NCBI GenBank assembly: GCA_035236585.1
Contig: CP141127.1
Coordinates: forward strand, 72,397,495 to 72,461,494
Length of the DNA stretch: 64,000 nt
Direction: 5' to 3'
From: Warburgia ugandensis
Lineage: Eukaryota; Streptophyta; Magnoliopsida; Canellales; Canellaceae
The position numbers and the translations under genes were made by a program. This document shows positions 34,861-46,718 of this stretch, in pieces (position 1 is the first letter of the stretch; the number at the start of each line of letters is the position of its first letter). The notes beneath the pieces are model-generated. The model made no database searches. It was not told the origin of the DNA and saw only the letters and a program-made list of their open reading frames with translations.

Positions 34861-35900
34861 GTCTCTGGAATACATTAGGAAGCTTACCTTCCTATTCTTA
34901 TTTTAGCTCAGAAGTTATGATAATAGGCAAGGTTTTAGAGGGACCTAAAAATTGAATATTTTAAGCTTTTTGGTAAAGCTTAGAGGTCTAATGAGGTTGT
35001 TTCCTCAAGTAGGTCCTATTGAGTTGAAGGTGGTGTTAAGGGTTCTACATATGGCCTCCATTTAGGAGTGTCCACTACTATTGGAGCTTTAGGTAGTGAA
35101 TCCAGTTCTTCTATGGGATTGACTTGATCTAGCTCATAGGATGAAAGGAAGGCGTCATGAACTATATTTTCAATAATATTCATAGCAAAAGAATCTTTGG
35201 AGTCCATCTCTTGGGTGGCATTGATAGTGTCAAATTCGAGCTTCATATTGCCAAATGATGGTTTCATTACACCATTCCTATAGTTGATGATTACATTAGA
35301 TGTGACCAAGAATGGACACCCAAGATGATAGGAATTTTAGCATCTGAATTAGATAGAGGCTGTGTCTAGGACTAAAAAGTCCACTAGAAAGAGAAATTGA
35401 TCAACCTATATTAATACATCTTCTACCACTCTCTTAGGAATTTTTATAGATCGGTTGGCTAATTGGAGGGTAGTAGAGGTAGATGTTAGGTCACCTAAAA
35501 CTAATTGCTTAGACCTATTGCAGCAATAGGTTAACACTAGCCCCTAAATATAAGAGTGCTTTATCAAATCAATATTCCGTAATAACACATGATATAGGGC
35601 ATCTAGGATTTTTGTATTTTGGAGGGGTTTTGTCTTATAGGATAGAACTGGCTTGACTAGCTAGACAATCCTTTTTATGCACATTGAGCTGATGATTTCT
35701 TATGCACAGGTCCTTTAGGAATATAGCATAAGGATGAAAATATTAAATGGCAATGCATTAAGTAATAGAATGTTGATATTGGTTTATTTAAATATGTCCA
35801 TTATCTCATTGTGATTATTCTCACTCTTAGCTATGTTCAGTCTTTGAGGAAATGTACAACATGTGGTGCATTAGGAAGTGGTTTAGATTAAGAGGAAATA
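34861..35900 (-). pseudogene. Protease and linker pseudogene of element E
   Basis: The open part 35016-35309 shows NVIINYRNGVMKPSFGNMKL, the conserved end of the Athila-like protease region, then a variable acidic linker and PKWRPYVEPLTPP. The latter matches KWGPYVEPLPP of element A. The active-site portion lies further right (about 35500-35850) and is badly broken. Confidence 0.7.
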
Positions 35901-37450
35901 TGCTATACTTTTTTATTTCCTTTCTATAAGTCCTTAGGTTGTGGGGTTGTCCAAGTCTGGCCTATCGAATTATCCACTTATTTTCCACTCCCAAGGGTTT
36001 TGATGGATTCGACTTGATTAGAAAGTGAAGAACTAATCTCATACTGACCCTTGGTGTTTATTACTACCTAACTAGGGAACTTACCCTTTTCCCTCTCTTG
36101 AAGAGTAGTAGATAGCTAGCCCATCTGAATACCAACTTCATAATAGATTGTGAGTTGGCTAGCAAGGTTTGTTTAGTATCATTTTAAAATTGCATAGTCC
36201 CTTGCATGAGGATATTCAGAGTTTCCTCCAGTGATTGTTTCCTTTGTTGGGGTGGAAAATATTGAGGGGGGCTATTTTTGCTGTGGCATGTTATTTCTAT
36301 GAAATGGTTTATGAGGGGGATTCTCTAATGGACCCCCTTGATGGTTCTTCTTCGACCATGAAATGTTTAGATGCCTAGCCCATCTAGGGTTGTAGGTCTT
36401 AGAATAAAGGTTATTGATATTGCTAGGTTAGCTATATGTATTCATAGTATTCCTTGCTTTGAAAAGAATTAGGAGAAACTAGATTTGAATGAGCATGATG
36501 GAGCAGAGTAGTTTGGATTAGAAAAGATCGAACATACCATAGATTAAGGTTGCATAAGAGTTCTATTCATCATAAAGGTATCTAACTGTTGAGATAGATC
36601 ATCTAATTTGTTCACCTTTTAGGTCAGCATGTCTATATATAAGGATCAAGCGTGACCCCTATTTCATAGATACTGCCTTTCCTTACAATTGTGAATTTCT
36701 TTCCATTTTGGTAGAGTAATCCCATTGTTGAGAATTCTTAGCAACTTTTCAAAGAAATACCAGGCTTCCACATTGCTTTGAGTAATGAAAGCCCTTCAAC
36801 TAGTGGCGTTTATCATGCTTCAATTTTGCAGTGTCAAACCTTCATAAAAATATTAAACCAGCTACCACTTTTCAAATCCAATGTGAGGACATTTCAAAAG
36901 CAAGTTCTTCCAACATTCCCAGCATTCATAGAAATGCTCTTCCTCTTTTTGTTGAAATTTTATGATTTTGTGCTTGAGGGCATTGGTTTTATGGACCGAG
37001 AAAAACTTATTCAGGAATTTTTTGGATAGTTGATCACATGTGGTGATGGACTCTACTTCTAGAGAGTTGATCCATTCCTTGGCTTTATCCTTTAATGAAA
37101 ATTTGAGCCATAACCTAATAAAGTCATCTAAGAAATTGTGGTATTAAAACGTAGAACAAATGTCAAGGAATTCCTTCACATGGTGGTATGAGTCCTCTTT
37201 GCCTAACCCATAAAAATTTGAAAGGAGTTATATAATTCCAAGTTTCAACTCAACATGGTTTGCATTAGTTGTAGGTAATGCCATGCATGATGGAGAGTTG
37301 AATTGAACCAGAATAAAGTAATCTTTCAATGTTCTACTACTTCTTTGGCCATTTCTATGGCAAGGATTTGTCGATCTTATGGAGTCCTTTGGCCTTGTCT
37401 CATAGATTGTTCGATCTCATTATTTAAAGGTATTAGATTAGGATTCAGTG
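35901..37450 (-). pseudogene. gag pseudogene of element E
   Basis: Minus-strand blocks are MALPTTNANHVELKLGII at 37284, YHHVKEFLDICSTF, IRLWLKFSLKDKAKEWINSL, LSKKFLNKFFSVHKTNA and EEEHFYECWECWKNLLLKCP. They correspond one to one with the gag of elements A and F. The C-terminal half (36000-36780) is full of stops. The plus-strand frame at 36778-37029 is its shadow. Confidence 0.75.
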
Positions 37451-38280
37451 ATTGATGATTGTGCATACACCAACAGATGATGTATTTGACTTACATTTGT
37501 ATACAATGAACCTAAGTCATTGTACACAACGAAAGAGAATTTCCTCTTCTTCTTTTTTTCTTTTTTTTTATGACCTAGTCTAGAGGAAACCTAAACTACA
37601 TAATGTAACCTAAATAAATGATGTAAGACAAACAAAGATGAGAAATACTCCTAAATCTAAGCAAAAATCTGAAAGGCTTGCTTTCTTGAATTTCTTTATG
37701 GGAGATGCTTTTAAATTGTTTTTAACCCTACATAGCTCCTTCTCTCTTTCAGAATAGCCATATTGCTTATCAATTAGATCTTAATATTAACCAATCACTT
37801 CACACCCTCCTCAATCAGCCATAAATGATCTGAGTCATACAATGTGTTGGTGGAGCTTGTCATTTAAGTACCAGCGCAATCAATTTGATAGGTGCCATTG
37901 GAGTAGCAATAGGCTGCTTCCTTCTAAGAGGGTTATATGACTCAAATGGATACAAAGGTCTCTTCTAGATTAATTTTAAATCAAAAGCTAAAAGGCTAGG
38001 GTGTGTCAAGTGCCATTTAACTAAGGTGGGTCAAGGTGTGGTGATGAAATCTACCCTTGATCTTTTGAGGGTTGAGTGCACTTCCTAACATTTTAAGCAA
38101 TCCCACATAGTTTGATCAATGTCTAAGCACCTTAAAGCAACAAAGTTGAGTCCACTAAGGCAAGATACTAAGAATCAAGAAGATTTACAAACCCTTGCCA
38201 AAGTCATGGTCAATGAAGCAGCATAACATAAGCCTTTAAGAGATTAATCAATGTTGCTACAATTTAACTCCCCATCATGT
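37451..38280. other. Spacer between the head-to-head elements E and F
   Basis: No coding region. The left part is probably the leader of E (minus strand), the right part the leader of F (plus strand). The CATCATGTATAGAGTTACCTAC segment near 38272 resembles CATCATGCATAGCTCTACACC in A's leader (7908). A T-rich run sits at 37545-37570. Confidence 0.4.
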
Positions 38281-39630
38281 ATAGAGTTACCTACAACTAA
38301 CGTAGAACACTTTGATTTAAAACTAGTTCTCATCCAGCTTCTACCAAATTTTTTATGGTCTAGATAATGAGGATCCCTACCACCATGTCAAAGAATTTCT
38401 TAATATCTATGTTACATTTAGATACCGATACTTTTTTGATGACTCCATTAGGTTTTAGCTATTCCTCTTCTCTTTAAAGGGTAAAGTGAAGGCATGACTA
38501 AATTGATTAGAAATAGGGTCCATCTCTACTTGGGAGCAATTAGTTAAGAAATCCCTATATAAATTTTTTCCAATTTGTAAAACCAATGCCCTCTGTAGAG
38601 AATTTATAAATTCTTAACAAGAAGAGTGTGAGCATTTTTATGAATGTTGGGAAAGGTGGAAAAACCTATTGGTCAAGTTTCCACACCATGATTTTGATAA
38701 ATGACAGCTAGTACAATATTTTTACAAAGGTTTATGCATAGAGAACTGATGTATGATTGATGCCAATAGTGGTGGGGCACTCTAGACAAAGAGTGATATA
38801 AGGGCGTAGAATTTATTTTAAAATCTACCTGAGAATTCTTAGCACTAGGATTACTCTATTAAAATAGATAGATTTTTAGATCTTCAAAGGAAAGGTGGTA
38901 TCTATAAGATAGAGGTCACTCATGACCTATATAACAAAATAGACATATTAATAAATAGGAAGGATAACATTGATAGTCTTCTTACTAGATTAGGAAAAGT
39001 TCTGTTGGCTAGAGAATCCACTTTGCAACCTCCACCTGCAGTTTGTTCAATTTTTCTAGTACAACACACTTTATCGCTTCATGTCCCTCTAGCTCCATAT
39101 TTTGTGAAATTTTTTTGGATCCAGTGAATGCATGAAAGGCATTCAAAAATCCTAGCAATAATCCATATTCTGAGAAATATCATCCTAGATGGGCTAGGAA
39201 TCCCAATTTTTCATATTCTCAGAATAATTAATTGGGTCCACTTGGATTTTCCTTGTACCATCAACCTTTCCCTAGAGCCCCAATTCTACAACAACAATAA
39301 CCAACTCCAAAATATCCATTTCCTCCACAATGGAGGAAACAATATTTAGAAGAAACTCTAAGTTTGTTTATGTAGAGTAAAGAAGATTATCACAATGGTG
39401 TTAAACAAACAATACAAACCCACTCACAATCTATTGTGTAAATGGAGTACCAAATGGGTCCACTTGCTACTACACTTTCTAAGAGGAAACAAGGAAAGTT
39501 TCCTAGTCAACTTATACCCAACCATAAAGGATGGCATGAGATTGACACAACTTATAGTGAGAGGAACCAACTCAATCCATAACTACCCTACCCTTACGAG
39601 TAAAATGTAATAGATAATCAGGTAAGTTTG
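38281..39630 (+). pseudogene. gag pseudogene of element F
   Basis: Contains EDPYHHVKEFLN, SLKGKVKA, LEIGSISTWEQLVKKSLYKF, EECEHFYECWERWKNLLVKF and CMIDANSGGAL, all aligned with A and E. The open frame at 39128-39349 covers a proline/asparagine-rich linker region (QFYNNNNQLQN). About ten stops and several frameshifts. The zinc knuckle is not recognisable. Confidence 0.72.
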
Positions 39631-39632
39631 AC

Positions 39633-40528
39633 TAAGGATAGTGAGAGTGTTATAAAGGATAGGAAGCAAAAAGAGAAGAAACATCAATCTCCTATGCTCG
39701 TCACCCTAATCCTAAACAGCTTTATCTTCCAAAGACTTCATTTTCTCAATGCTTAAAAATAGCTAAGAAGGAGAATAATGGTGATAAATTAATGGATGTG
39801 TTTAAATAGGTGAATATCAATATTTCATTACTTAATGCAATCAAAGACACCCTTTCTTATTCCAAATTTCTAAAAAATCTCTACACTCATGAGAGAAAAC
39901 ATTAGGTGCAAAGGAAAGCATATCTTGCCAAGCAAACTAGTTCAATCCTATAGCACAATACCCTACCAAAGCAGAGTGATGAAGGGTGTCCCACTATATC
40001 ATGTGTGATTGAGGAACATGTAATTGATAGGAATTACTTGATTCAGGATCTAGTGTTAATCTTTTACCTTATTCTATATATAAGGATAGTGAGAGTGTTA
40101 TAAAGGATAGGAAGCAAAAAGAGAAGAAACATCAATCTCCTATGCTCGTCACCCTAATCCTAAACAGCTTTATCTTCCAAAGACTTCATTTTCTCAATGC
40201 TTAAAAATAGCTAAGAAGGAGAATAATGGTGATAAATTAATGGATGTGTTTAAATAGGTGAATATCAATATTTCATTACTTAATGCAATCAAAGACACCC
40301 TTTCTTATTCCAAATTTCTAAAAAATCTCTACACTCATGAGAGAAAACATTAGGTGCAAAGGAAAGCATATCTTGCCAAGCAAACTAGTTCAATCCTATA
40401 GCACAATACCCTACCAAAGCAGAGTGATGAAGGGTGTCCCACTATATCATGTGTGATTGAGGAACATGTAATTGATAGGAATTACTTGATTCAGGATCTA
40501 GTGTTAATCTTTTACCTTATTCTATATA
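39633..40528 (+). repeat. 448-bp tandem duplication, two copies that look identical
   Basis: Copies 39633-40080 and 40081-40528. I found no difference reading them side by side. The six-base TAAGGA opens both copies and also follows the second one, so the duplication may have arisen between short direct repeats. It spans the end of gag and the protease N-terminal part. Confidence 0.95.
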
Positions 40529-40585
40529 TAAGGAATTAGGTTTGGGAGAGATGAAAAGGGCTACCACCATACCATAATTGGTAGA
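40081..40585 (+). pseudogene. Protease pseudogene of element F, first part
   Basis: The segment ELLDSGSSVNLLPY-SIYKELGLGEMK (40470-40550) is an intact-looking retroviral-type active site, in the DSG form, against DLG in element A. It is followed by ATTIP and LVD, then broken off by the solo LTR at 40586. An upstream piece (NISLLNAIKDTLSYSKF) is present twice because of the tandem duplication. Confidence 0.75.
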
Positions 40586-42855
40586 TGATAAGTAGTCAAT
40601 TTTATATAAAAATTACCCAATTAGAAACTCATGTGTTATAAATTATAGGGCATATCATAGGATTTTTTCAAAATTCATGACACATGCATTTTTGAGCTAA
40701 TGATCTAAAAATCTAATATTTTGTAGGATTAGAAGTTAGTCCAAAGTAAGTATGTGAGTTTTCATAATTTTTTAGGTATTAATTAGTGTTTATAGGTGTT
40801 AAAAGGATGATCCAATAATCAAGATCTCTTAAAATGGGATTCAATTATCCAGATCAACCTAAAGTGCCATGAGCCATTTTCCATCAATCTAAAGTTCAAG
40901 TAAGGGTCAAGATCATTCTAGAGAAAACATATGAGCTTCAGAGATGATTAGAAGAAGTCAAGGTGACTAGAATGGGCCCATGTAAAATTCACTACCTTTG
41001 CATAAGCATTCAAGCCATGCAAGCCATATAAGCCATCAAGGAAAAGCTAGGAGAAGCCAAGCCAAGTGAGCCATGAAGCTAAGGGAGAAAGCCAAGAAGC
41101 CACCAAGCTTTTAAAGCCATCAAGGGAAGTCAAATAAGTCACTTTAAGGTAGGCCACATGGAACCATATGATTGGAGGACAAAAATAAAATATTCCTTGT
41201 GCACAAATTATGATTTTCAAAGATAATTAACAAGGAATTAGATAGTGATTAACACATGGGAAGATATGCATGAAAAGTGGATCAATAGGAGAGGAGATTA
41301 CATTCCATTTTTCCCTCTTTCTTCCCTCCCTCTCTCACTCTCTCCATCATTACAAAATTGAAAGGGCAATCATTCATGAAATAAAGTGCAATCTCCTCCT
41401 ACTCCTAATTCTTCGTAGTTCCTATCTTCTTCTCTTTTTCCAAATTTCCCATACCAGCCATGATCCTCCGTGTCCCATCTCCCTTTCCAAAGGTTCCATG
41501 TCCCATTCTAAGAAATTCATCCATGATTTCTTTCCTCCCTTATTTTCCACGGCTTTGCACTTTCTAAAAACAGCTCCACCTCCTAATTTTCATAGTTATC
41601 CCAGCTCCACTTTCCTTGGGATAGAATCTTATCACTTTTAGAAGATGCAACCATCCATAAAAAACCTAGGTATCCCATGCACCAAACATATAGGTGGAGG
41701 AGCCTCTTTTTCCTAAAAAAGTGGCACCTCCCTTTTGCTCTTTTCCAAAGTTTTTCAACATCTTCTCCATGCTTGGTGCTCCACTTCTCATTCCTCTAGA
41801 TGTAAAGTCTTTTCTAGGTTGGTTCCATTACATCTTTTCTTTCCTTGTTTCCTTGCTTTACATACTTTGATTCATGCACATACTTATTAGTTGTTTCCTT
41901 GTTAATGTGCTTAAGGTTTTACTTAGGTATTTTTTTTATCCAAGTCCAAATATCTCTTGTAGTGATAGCCAAGAGATAGTAGCCTTTGAATCATCTTTGT
42001 TTCCCTTAATTTCTTATCTTGTTCTATCCTTTGCTTTGGATCATCTTGCTTTCATTCCTTCTATATTTCATTCCATTTCTATGGTCCTCCTTCGGGATTC
42101 ACATGCATGCATCTAGAGGTTGTTAGATTTCTTGAAGATTAAATTCCAGATTTCTTATTTCATGCTTTGCATGTTGCTCATGTGTAAGTTTTTAATTTGA
42201 ACATTTAATATATATGGCACAACAAGTTTATAATATTTTCAATGTAATGAACAATGTTTTTCTCTTAGCATCATGTGCACCATTCTTGCTTGATTCCAAT
42301 GTTTAAATTCTATTGAAACTTAGATTTAATGCTCATTTTCCATGCACACTCCTCACTTGAAATTCCATGAGCATCTTTCTTGATTAAATCATGCACAAAG
42401 TTTCTCTTAGTGTCCATGCCACACATCCATAATCTATGCACACCATGTCTAGTGTTACATGCTCACTTTCCATTGTATGTTTTATGCACACCAATCTAGT
42501 TTCATGAGCACACTTTTGATTTTTATTTATTTATTTTTACATGCTTTGAATTACTAATTAGGTTTAGTTCAAGTTTAGGTCTCCTTATTGTTTGTATAAG
42601 TTTAATGTATCTTTAGTTTAGTTTTAGTTTTAGAAAGTTTCCTTAGTTTAAGTTGCTAATTCCATGTTGTTTCTATTTCCATGAGCCTTTAATTCCTATA
42701 ATACATCAAATACATTCATTCTTTGGCTAGGATAAGTAATCTAAGCAAGATCCAATTAGCATACCCATCTGTGAGATTCCTCTTAGGATCAGACCTCAGT
42801 CACATACATCATACTACTTTGATTTGTGCTCTTGTGAGTAAATATTAGAATTACA
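40586..42855 (+). mobile_element. Solo LTR related to the LTR of element A
   Basis: Starts TGATAAGTAGTC (compare TGATAAGTGTCTC at 4069) and ends GAATTACA (compare AAAATCACA at 6500). It has the same internal order, including the ATAAATTATAGGGC block, the GGATCAGACCTCAG block and TTGTGAGTAAATATTAG at the end. No primer site or gag follows. Instead both flanks are protease sequence of element F, so the interior was probably lost by LTR-LTR recombination. Likely target duplication is GTAGA (40581-40585) and GTGGA (42859-42863), with three extra bases TAA before the right copy. Open frames at 41270-41641 and 41874-42116 lie inside it and are not genes. Confidence 0.82.
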
Positions 42856-42858
42856 TAA

Positions 42859-43070
42859 GTGGATAGGTTAGTTAAAGTTCCCTGTGATGTGGCAGAGAAT
42901 GTACTAGTTCATGTTGATAAGTTTTTATTTCTAGTATACTTCCTACTCTCAGATACATTGCTTGTAGATCATGGTAGTCAAATATTATTTATTATGAGAT
43001 GTTTGTTCTTGGTCACATCATATGCAATTATTAATTATAGGAATAATACCATGCAATTATCCCTTTGAAA
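42859..43070 (+). pseudogene. Protease pseudogene of element F, second part
   Basis: Resumes with DRLVKVPCDVAENVLVHVDKF, then a hydrophobic strand and TSYAIINYRNNTMQLSL. These are the second half of the Athila-like protease, collinear with 9830-10060 of A and 35220-35310 of E. Confidence 0.78.
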
Positions 43071-43954
43071 CATAGACATTGAGCTTAATGTGTTTAATGT
43101 AGGACAACCAAGCTTTGAGGAGTTTTATGAAGTAAATATAATATAGAATCTACCATCACTATCATTTCTAGATCTGATCCTCTAGAAGCATGTCTAGCTC
43201 ATTTTGGCTTTGATGATTTTGATGTGGACAGTTCCATTATGAAGCGAATGCATTATCTATGATCCCATGCAACAAAACCACCCAATTTGAACTTAACACC
43301 TTTACTAGATGATCCACAATGCGATAGTTTAGAGTCTATTGATGTTACAGTGTACATAAGCCCCACTCAAGGGTGAACCATAGATAACCAAGATGGATTA
43401 AGTCCCACAAATTCCCTGCATCTAGACAAAATTGAATAACCTATTGGTGAGGTGTAGGAAAAACTTAATCCAGTCATTGGGGAAGATGTAGGAGAGGAGG
43501 AATATTTTCAAATGTTTAATGTAGGCATCTTAAACTCCCAAAATGAACCCTTCTAGAACAATGCAAAGAAAATTATTCCTAGAAAATTTGTATTCATGGT
43601 AATTTACGTTCATATCCTTCAAGCTCATCCCCAAATCTTTGGCTGGTTGAAATAAATTGATAAACAGGAAACTTTCAAGTGGAGTGAGTTAATTTGGAAA
43701 CTCCTTCATTGTTAAAGTTATATTTAAGATTTCTTAGGGTTAGGATTAGGATCCTTAGATTAGTTTAACAATATGATAGAATAGATAATATTTGTTAGTT
43801 GTAGGAGCATTTAGTTGCATTTGCATTGTATATAGACCACATCAACAGATCAGTACACTATCCTGGGAGTGTAGGTACTAACTTTCAAACCTTTTTCTCT
43901 TCACTTGGTTATTTCAACTACCCATGGTTTATAGTTATAAACATTGAGGTCAAT
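43071..43954 (+). other. Protease-RT linker remnant of element F
   Basis: Acidic, variable sequence with many stops (for example LTPLLDDPQCDSLESID). No RT motif is reached before CACTA-2 starts. Confidence 0.45.
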
Positions 43955-44345
43955 CACTACTACATAGGGGGATTTTAAAGTCGGTAAAAAGTGATAGTAG
44001 AAGTCACTTATGAAGTGACTTCTACCTAGGTGACTTGGAAAGTCGTCAACTTTTAAAGTTGTTTTTTCAAAAATGGCTTCAAAAGTCATATTCTTTTGAA
44101 GTTGCTTATATGAAAATGACTTCTCAAGTCATCAACTTTAGAAGTCATTTTTTTGTAAGTGACTTCAAAAACAACCAAATTTTAATTGACGTTTAAAGTC
44201 GCTTAGAAAAAAATTTCTAAAGTTAATGACTTTAGAAGTCATTTTCAGATAAGTGACTTCAAAAAAAATTCATTTCAATGAACTTTTGAAGTCACTTCGT
44301 ATAAGCGACTTCAAAAGTAAAAATAGTTAAAAAAATATATCATGA
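43955..44345. repeat. Left terminal repeat and subterminal array of CACTA-2
   Basis: CACTACTACATAGGGGG followed by repeated GAAGTCACTT, CTTTTAAAGTC and TGACTTC units in both orientations. Only the right end of CACTA-1 shows the same terminal sequence and motif. Confidence 0.82.
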
Positions 44346-44399
44346 CTTTTAAATTCATTTTGCTCCACCTCCTATATATAATGAATAACAAACACCTAA

Positions 44400-44870
44400 T
44401 ATTCAAATAATGTTTATAAACATTAAAAACCTATTTACCAACAATGTTCATCTACTTCTTAATACACAATACAATGTATACATTAAAATACATCAATCTC
44501 CACAAACATGAAAAACCAATAACCACTACATTGCATTCACATCTTAATGTTTTAATACATTACCACCTATGTATACATTGAATGTCAAACATTCTATGCA
44601 CCCACTACTTCAAACAATCTTTATGAACATGAAAAATCAAACATCATATACACCTAATAACTTCAATCTCCATGCACATTCCAAACCACCATCCACTACA
44701 ATGTATTGACATCTTTCTTGATACACTACCACCTATGTATACTTTAATTAACAAATATTCTATATACCTATTACAAACAATCTTTATAAACATGCAAAAC
44801 CAAACATCTAATACAACATGCATCCACTTCTTTCTTGATACCCTAAATTGTTCTTAAAATATAACACCTA
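44400..44870. repeat. Tandem repeat, about 166-bp unit, nearly three copies
   Basis: TACCACCTATGTATAC recurs at 44561 and 44727, and blocks such as CAATCTTTAT(G/A)AACATG and TTCTTGATAC-CTA recur with the same spacing. Diverged copies. It lies between the subterminal array and the gene. Confidence 0.7.
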
Positions 44871-45158
44871 ATACATCAATAATGGCTACAAAACATCCAT
44901 ACTCATCATTATCCATCCACATCTATCTTGAAAGTAATTTATATAAGAAACTACAACATATGCATTGCCTACAACAACCACATTCACTTCATTTGTAAAT
45001 CCATACACATTCTAAGTAACCCTCTCATTTTTCATCTCGTAAAAGTTATATAATTCAACCACCACATATTCACTTCATGTTCAAACTCCAAATTCGCTTC
45101 ATACATACTCCTTTATATCCCACACTCCAAATTTCCACTCATTCATTGCATAAATTGC

Positions 45159-45181
45159 ATATATATATATATATATATATT
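45159..45181. repeat. (AT)n microsatellite
   Basis: About eleven AT units downstream of the CACTA-2 gene. Confidence 0.9.
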
Positions 45182-45486
45182 TCAAAGAAAATAATAAAAT
45201 TTAAAGGAACACGAACAAGTCAATGAAAAAAAATAATTTATTATGTATTTTAGGTTCATGTAGTTACTCCAAGTAATCTAATTGAAACTCATTACATACT
45301 CAACCCATTCATTTTGTATTTCATTGAGATATACTCTGGAGTAACTCTTCTTATTTGCCCACTCAGAAAGCACAACAGCTTGAAATACAACATATTTAAT
45401 TAAGCTATAATTTTTTAGCTAGACCCATAAAAACTATAAACAAATATAAGATTATGTAAAATAAAAACTACCTTTTTTAAATGGGA

Positions 45487-46460
45487 GACAGGAGTACAAT
45501 CAAATATGAGGGTCCTCATGTACCTTAAGAGATAATACCCATAATCCCAATCAAACTTTTGTTTTGGGCACTGTGCAACAAGGACAGTAAAAAAGAACTC
45601 ATAAATATCATTTGTAATAATGTAGGTTTAATTAGTGATAACTTAAAGTAATTAACAGTTTCATATACCTTAACATTCTTTCACGTGAGTTTTGGTGGTT
45701 GTAAAGTCTCATTCACTGTAGCCCATTCCCACCAAGTCCTATGAATTTAAATTTCAAATGCATTATAGATGAATAACAAATTATTATCCACACATAACAC
45801 ATAGAAAAAACTAAATGTTTACTTATTTATAATATTTGTGAGGCGGGACGGATGTACGCTATATAAGAATAAAAAAGAAAGTATGACCACCATGCACATC
45901 CAAAATGAGTAGCATCCAATGAGACCTACATAGACAGTCATATGGAAATAAATTGACAAGAAAATAATAAAATTAAAACTTACCCATTATTGTACGGAAT
46001 CATTAAGCCTTGTCCATCAGAGCAGTGAAAGAAGTTTGACAACATATCCTTAATATGCTTCTTGATCAGCTAGTGCTCCATCACTCTAAAAATGATGCCA
46101 GGGTCAAAGAATTGGTAAAGTGTACCCTTGTCATAAAAAAGGTTAGTAGCATCACTTAAGAAGCTACATAAAAGAAATAATTATTACAATACCATTATAA
46201 TATAATATGTAATTAAATACCAAATAATTTATAAGCAAGTATGTGCGTGTACCCCATGTAGGAGACAATGTGAGGGTGCTCGAGCTGATCCCATAGGCAA
46301 ACTCGTAATAGGTCCTCTGCCATAAGTGGCACTTCAACAACATTCGTGGCAAGCACTCCCCACTTGATTTGTATAGGATTGATTGCCATATTGTCATTAA
46401 TGAGACCATAGATTAACCTAAGGGATCTAGGCATGTTAGGTGGAACTTCCACACACTCTT
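45487..46460 (-). pseudogene. Ulp1-type (C48) cysteine protease end of the CACTA-2 gene
   Basis: Exons are read leftward. About 46256-46460 has VEVPPNMPRSLRLIYGLIND and MAEDLLRVCLWDQLEHPHIV. Next, 45984-46164 has YDKGTLYQFFDPGIIFRVME and LMIPYNNG and ends at a GTAAGT donor. Then about 45487-45640 has VLVAQCPKQKFDWDYGYYLL followed by RYMRTLIFD. PYN-G before the catalytic histidine, and QCP-Q-...-CGYYxxRYM around the catalytic cysteine, are hallmarks of Ulp1-like proteases in plant transposons. Here that cysteine is tyrosine (DYGYY), so catalysis is not expected. A possible histidine exon piece (HMTVYVGLIGCYSFW) lies near 45940. Ulp1 enzymes cleave SUMO; their role in transposons is unknown. 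Confidence 0.72.
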
Positions 46461-46718
46461 AGGTTAGTTGATGTAAATTTTTTTTACCATATAATACAAT
46501 ATTAATCTATGAAGAGGGCATAATTTATGATGAAAAAAAAATCAAAGATATATACAAGCACCTATTCCATTGGTGTAGCAGCCAAAGGTGACACTAGAAT
46601 GGTGACCGATATCGGTGCCTCATTTTGTTGTGATTAACCATATAAAGCTATTAAACAATTAAGTGAGGTATTTAGCTAAAAAATATTAATGAGAAAGGTA
46701 GTATGATAAGATACATAC

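Larger units (their letters stand above)
32294..37860 (-). mobile_element. Element E: Athila-like Ty3/gypsy remnant, minus strand
   Basis: Integrase, RNase H, RT, protease and gag follow from left to right on the minus strand, with the same block order and many of the same motifs as element A. No LTR of its own was found on either side: the left side is cut by CACTA-1 and the right side meets element F head-to-head. All domains carry several stops. It keeps the RT palm that A has lost, but its YxDD box is FMND. Confidence 0.82.
37861..43954 (+). mobile_element. Element F: Athila-like Ty3/gypsy remnant with internal solo LTR
   Basis: Plus-strand gag (38281-39630), protease (39790-40585, resuming at 42859) and the protease-RT linker up to 43954, where the terminal repeat of CACTA-2 starts. 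No RT is seen and neither LTR of its own is recognisable. A 448-bp exact tandem duplication lies in gag-protease, and a 2.27-kb LTR of a related family interrupts the protease. Confidence 0.78.

Noticed and set aside
36778..37029. 83-codon plus-strand frame
   Set aside because: Antisense shadow of the gag of element E.
41270..41641. 123-codon serine- and leucine-rich frame
   Set aside because: Inside the solo LTR; no conservation with the related LTRs.
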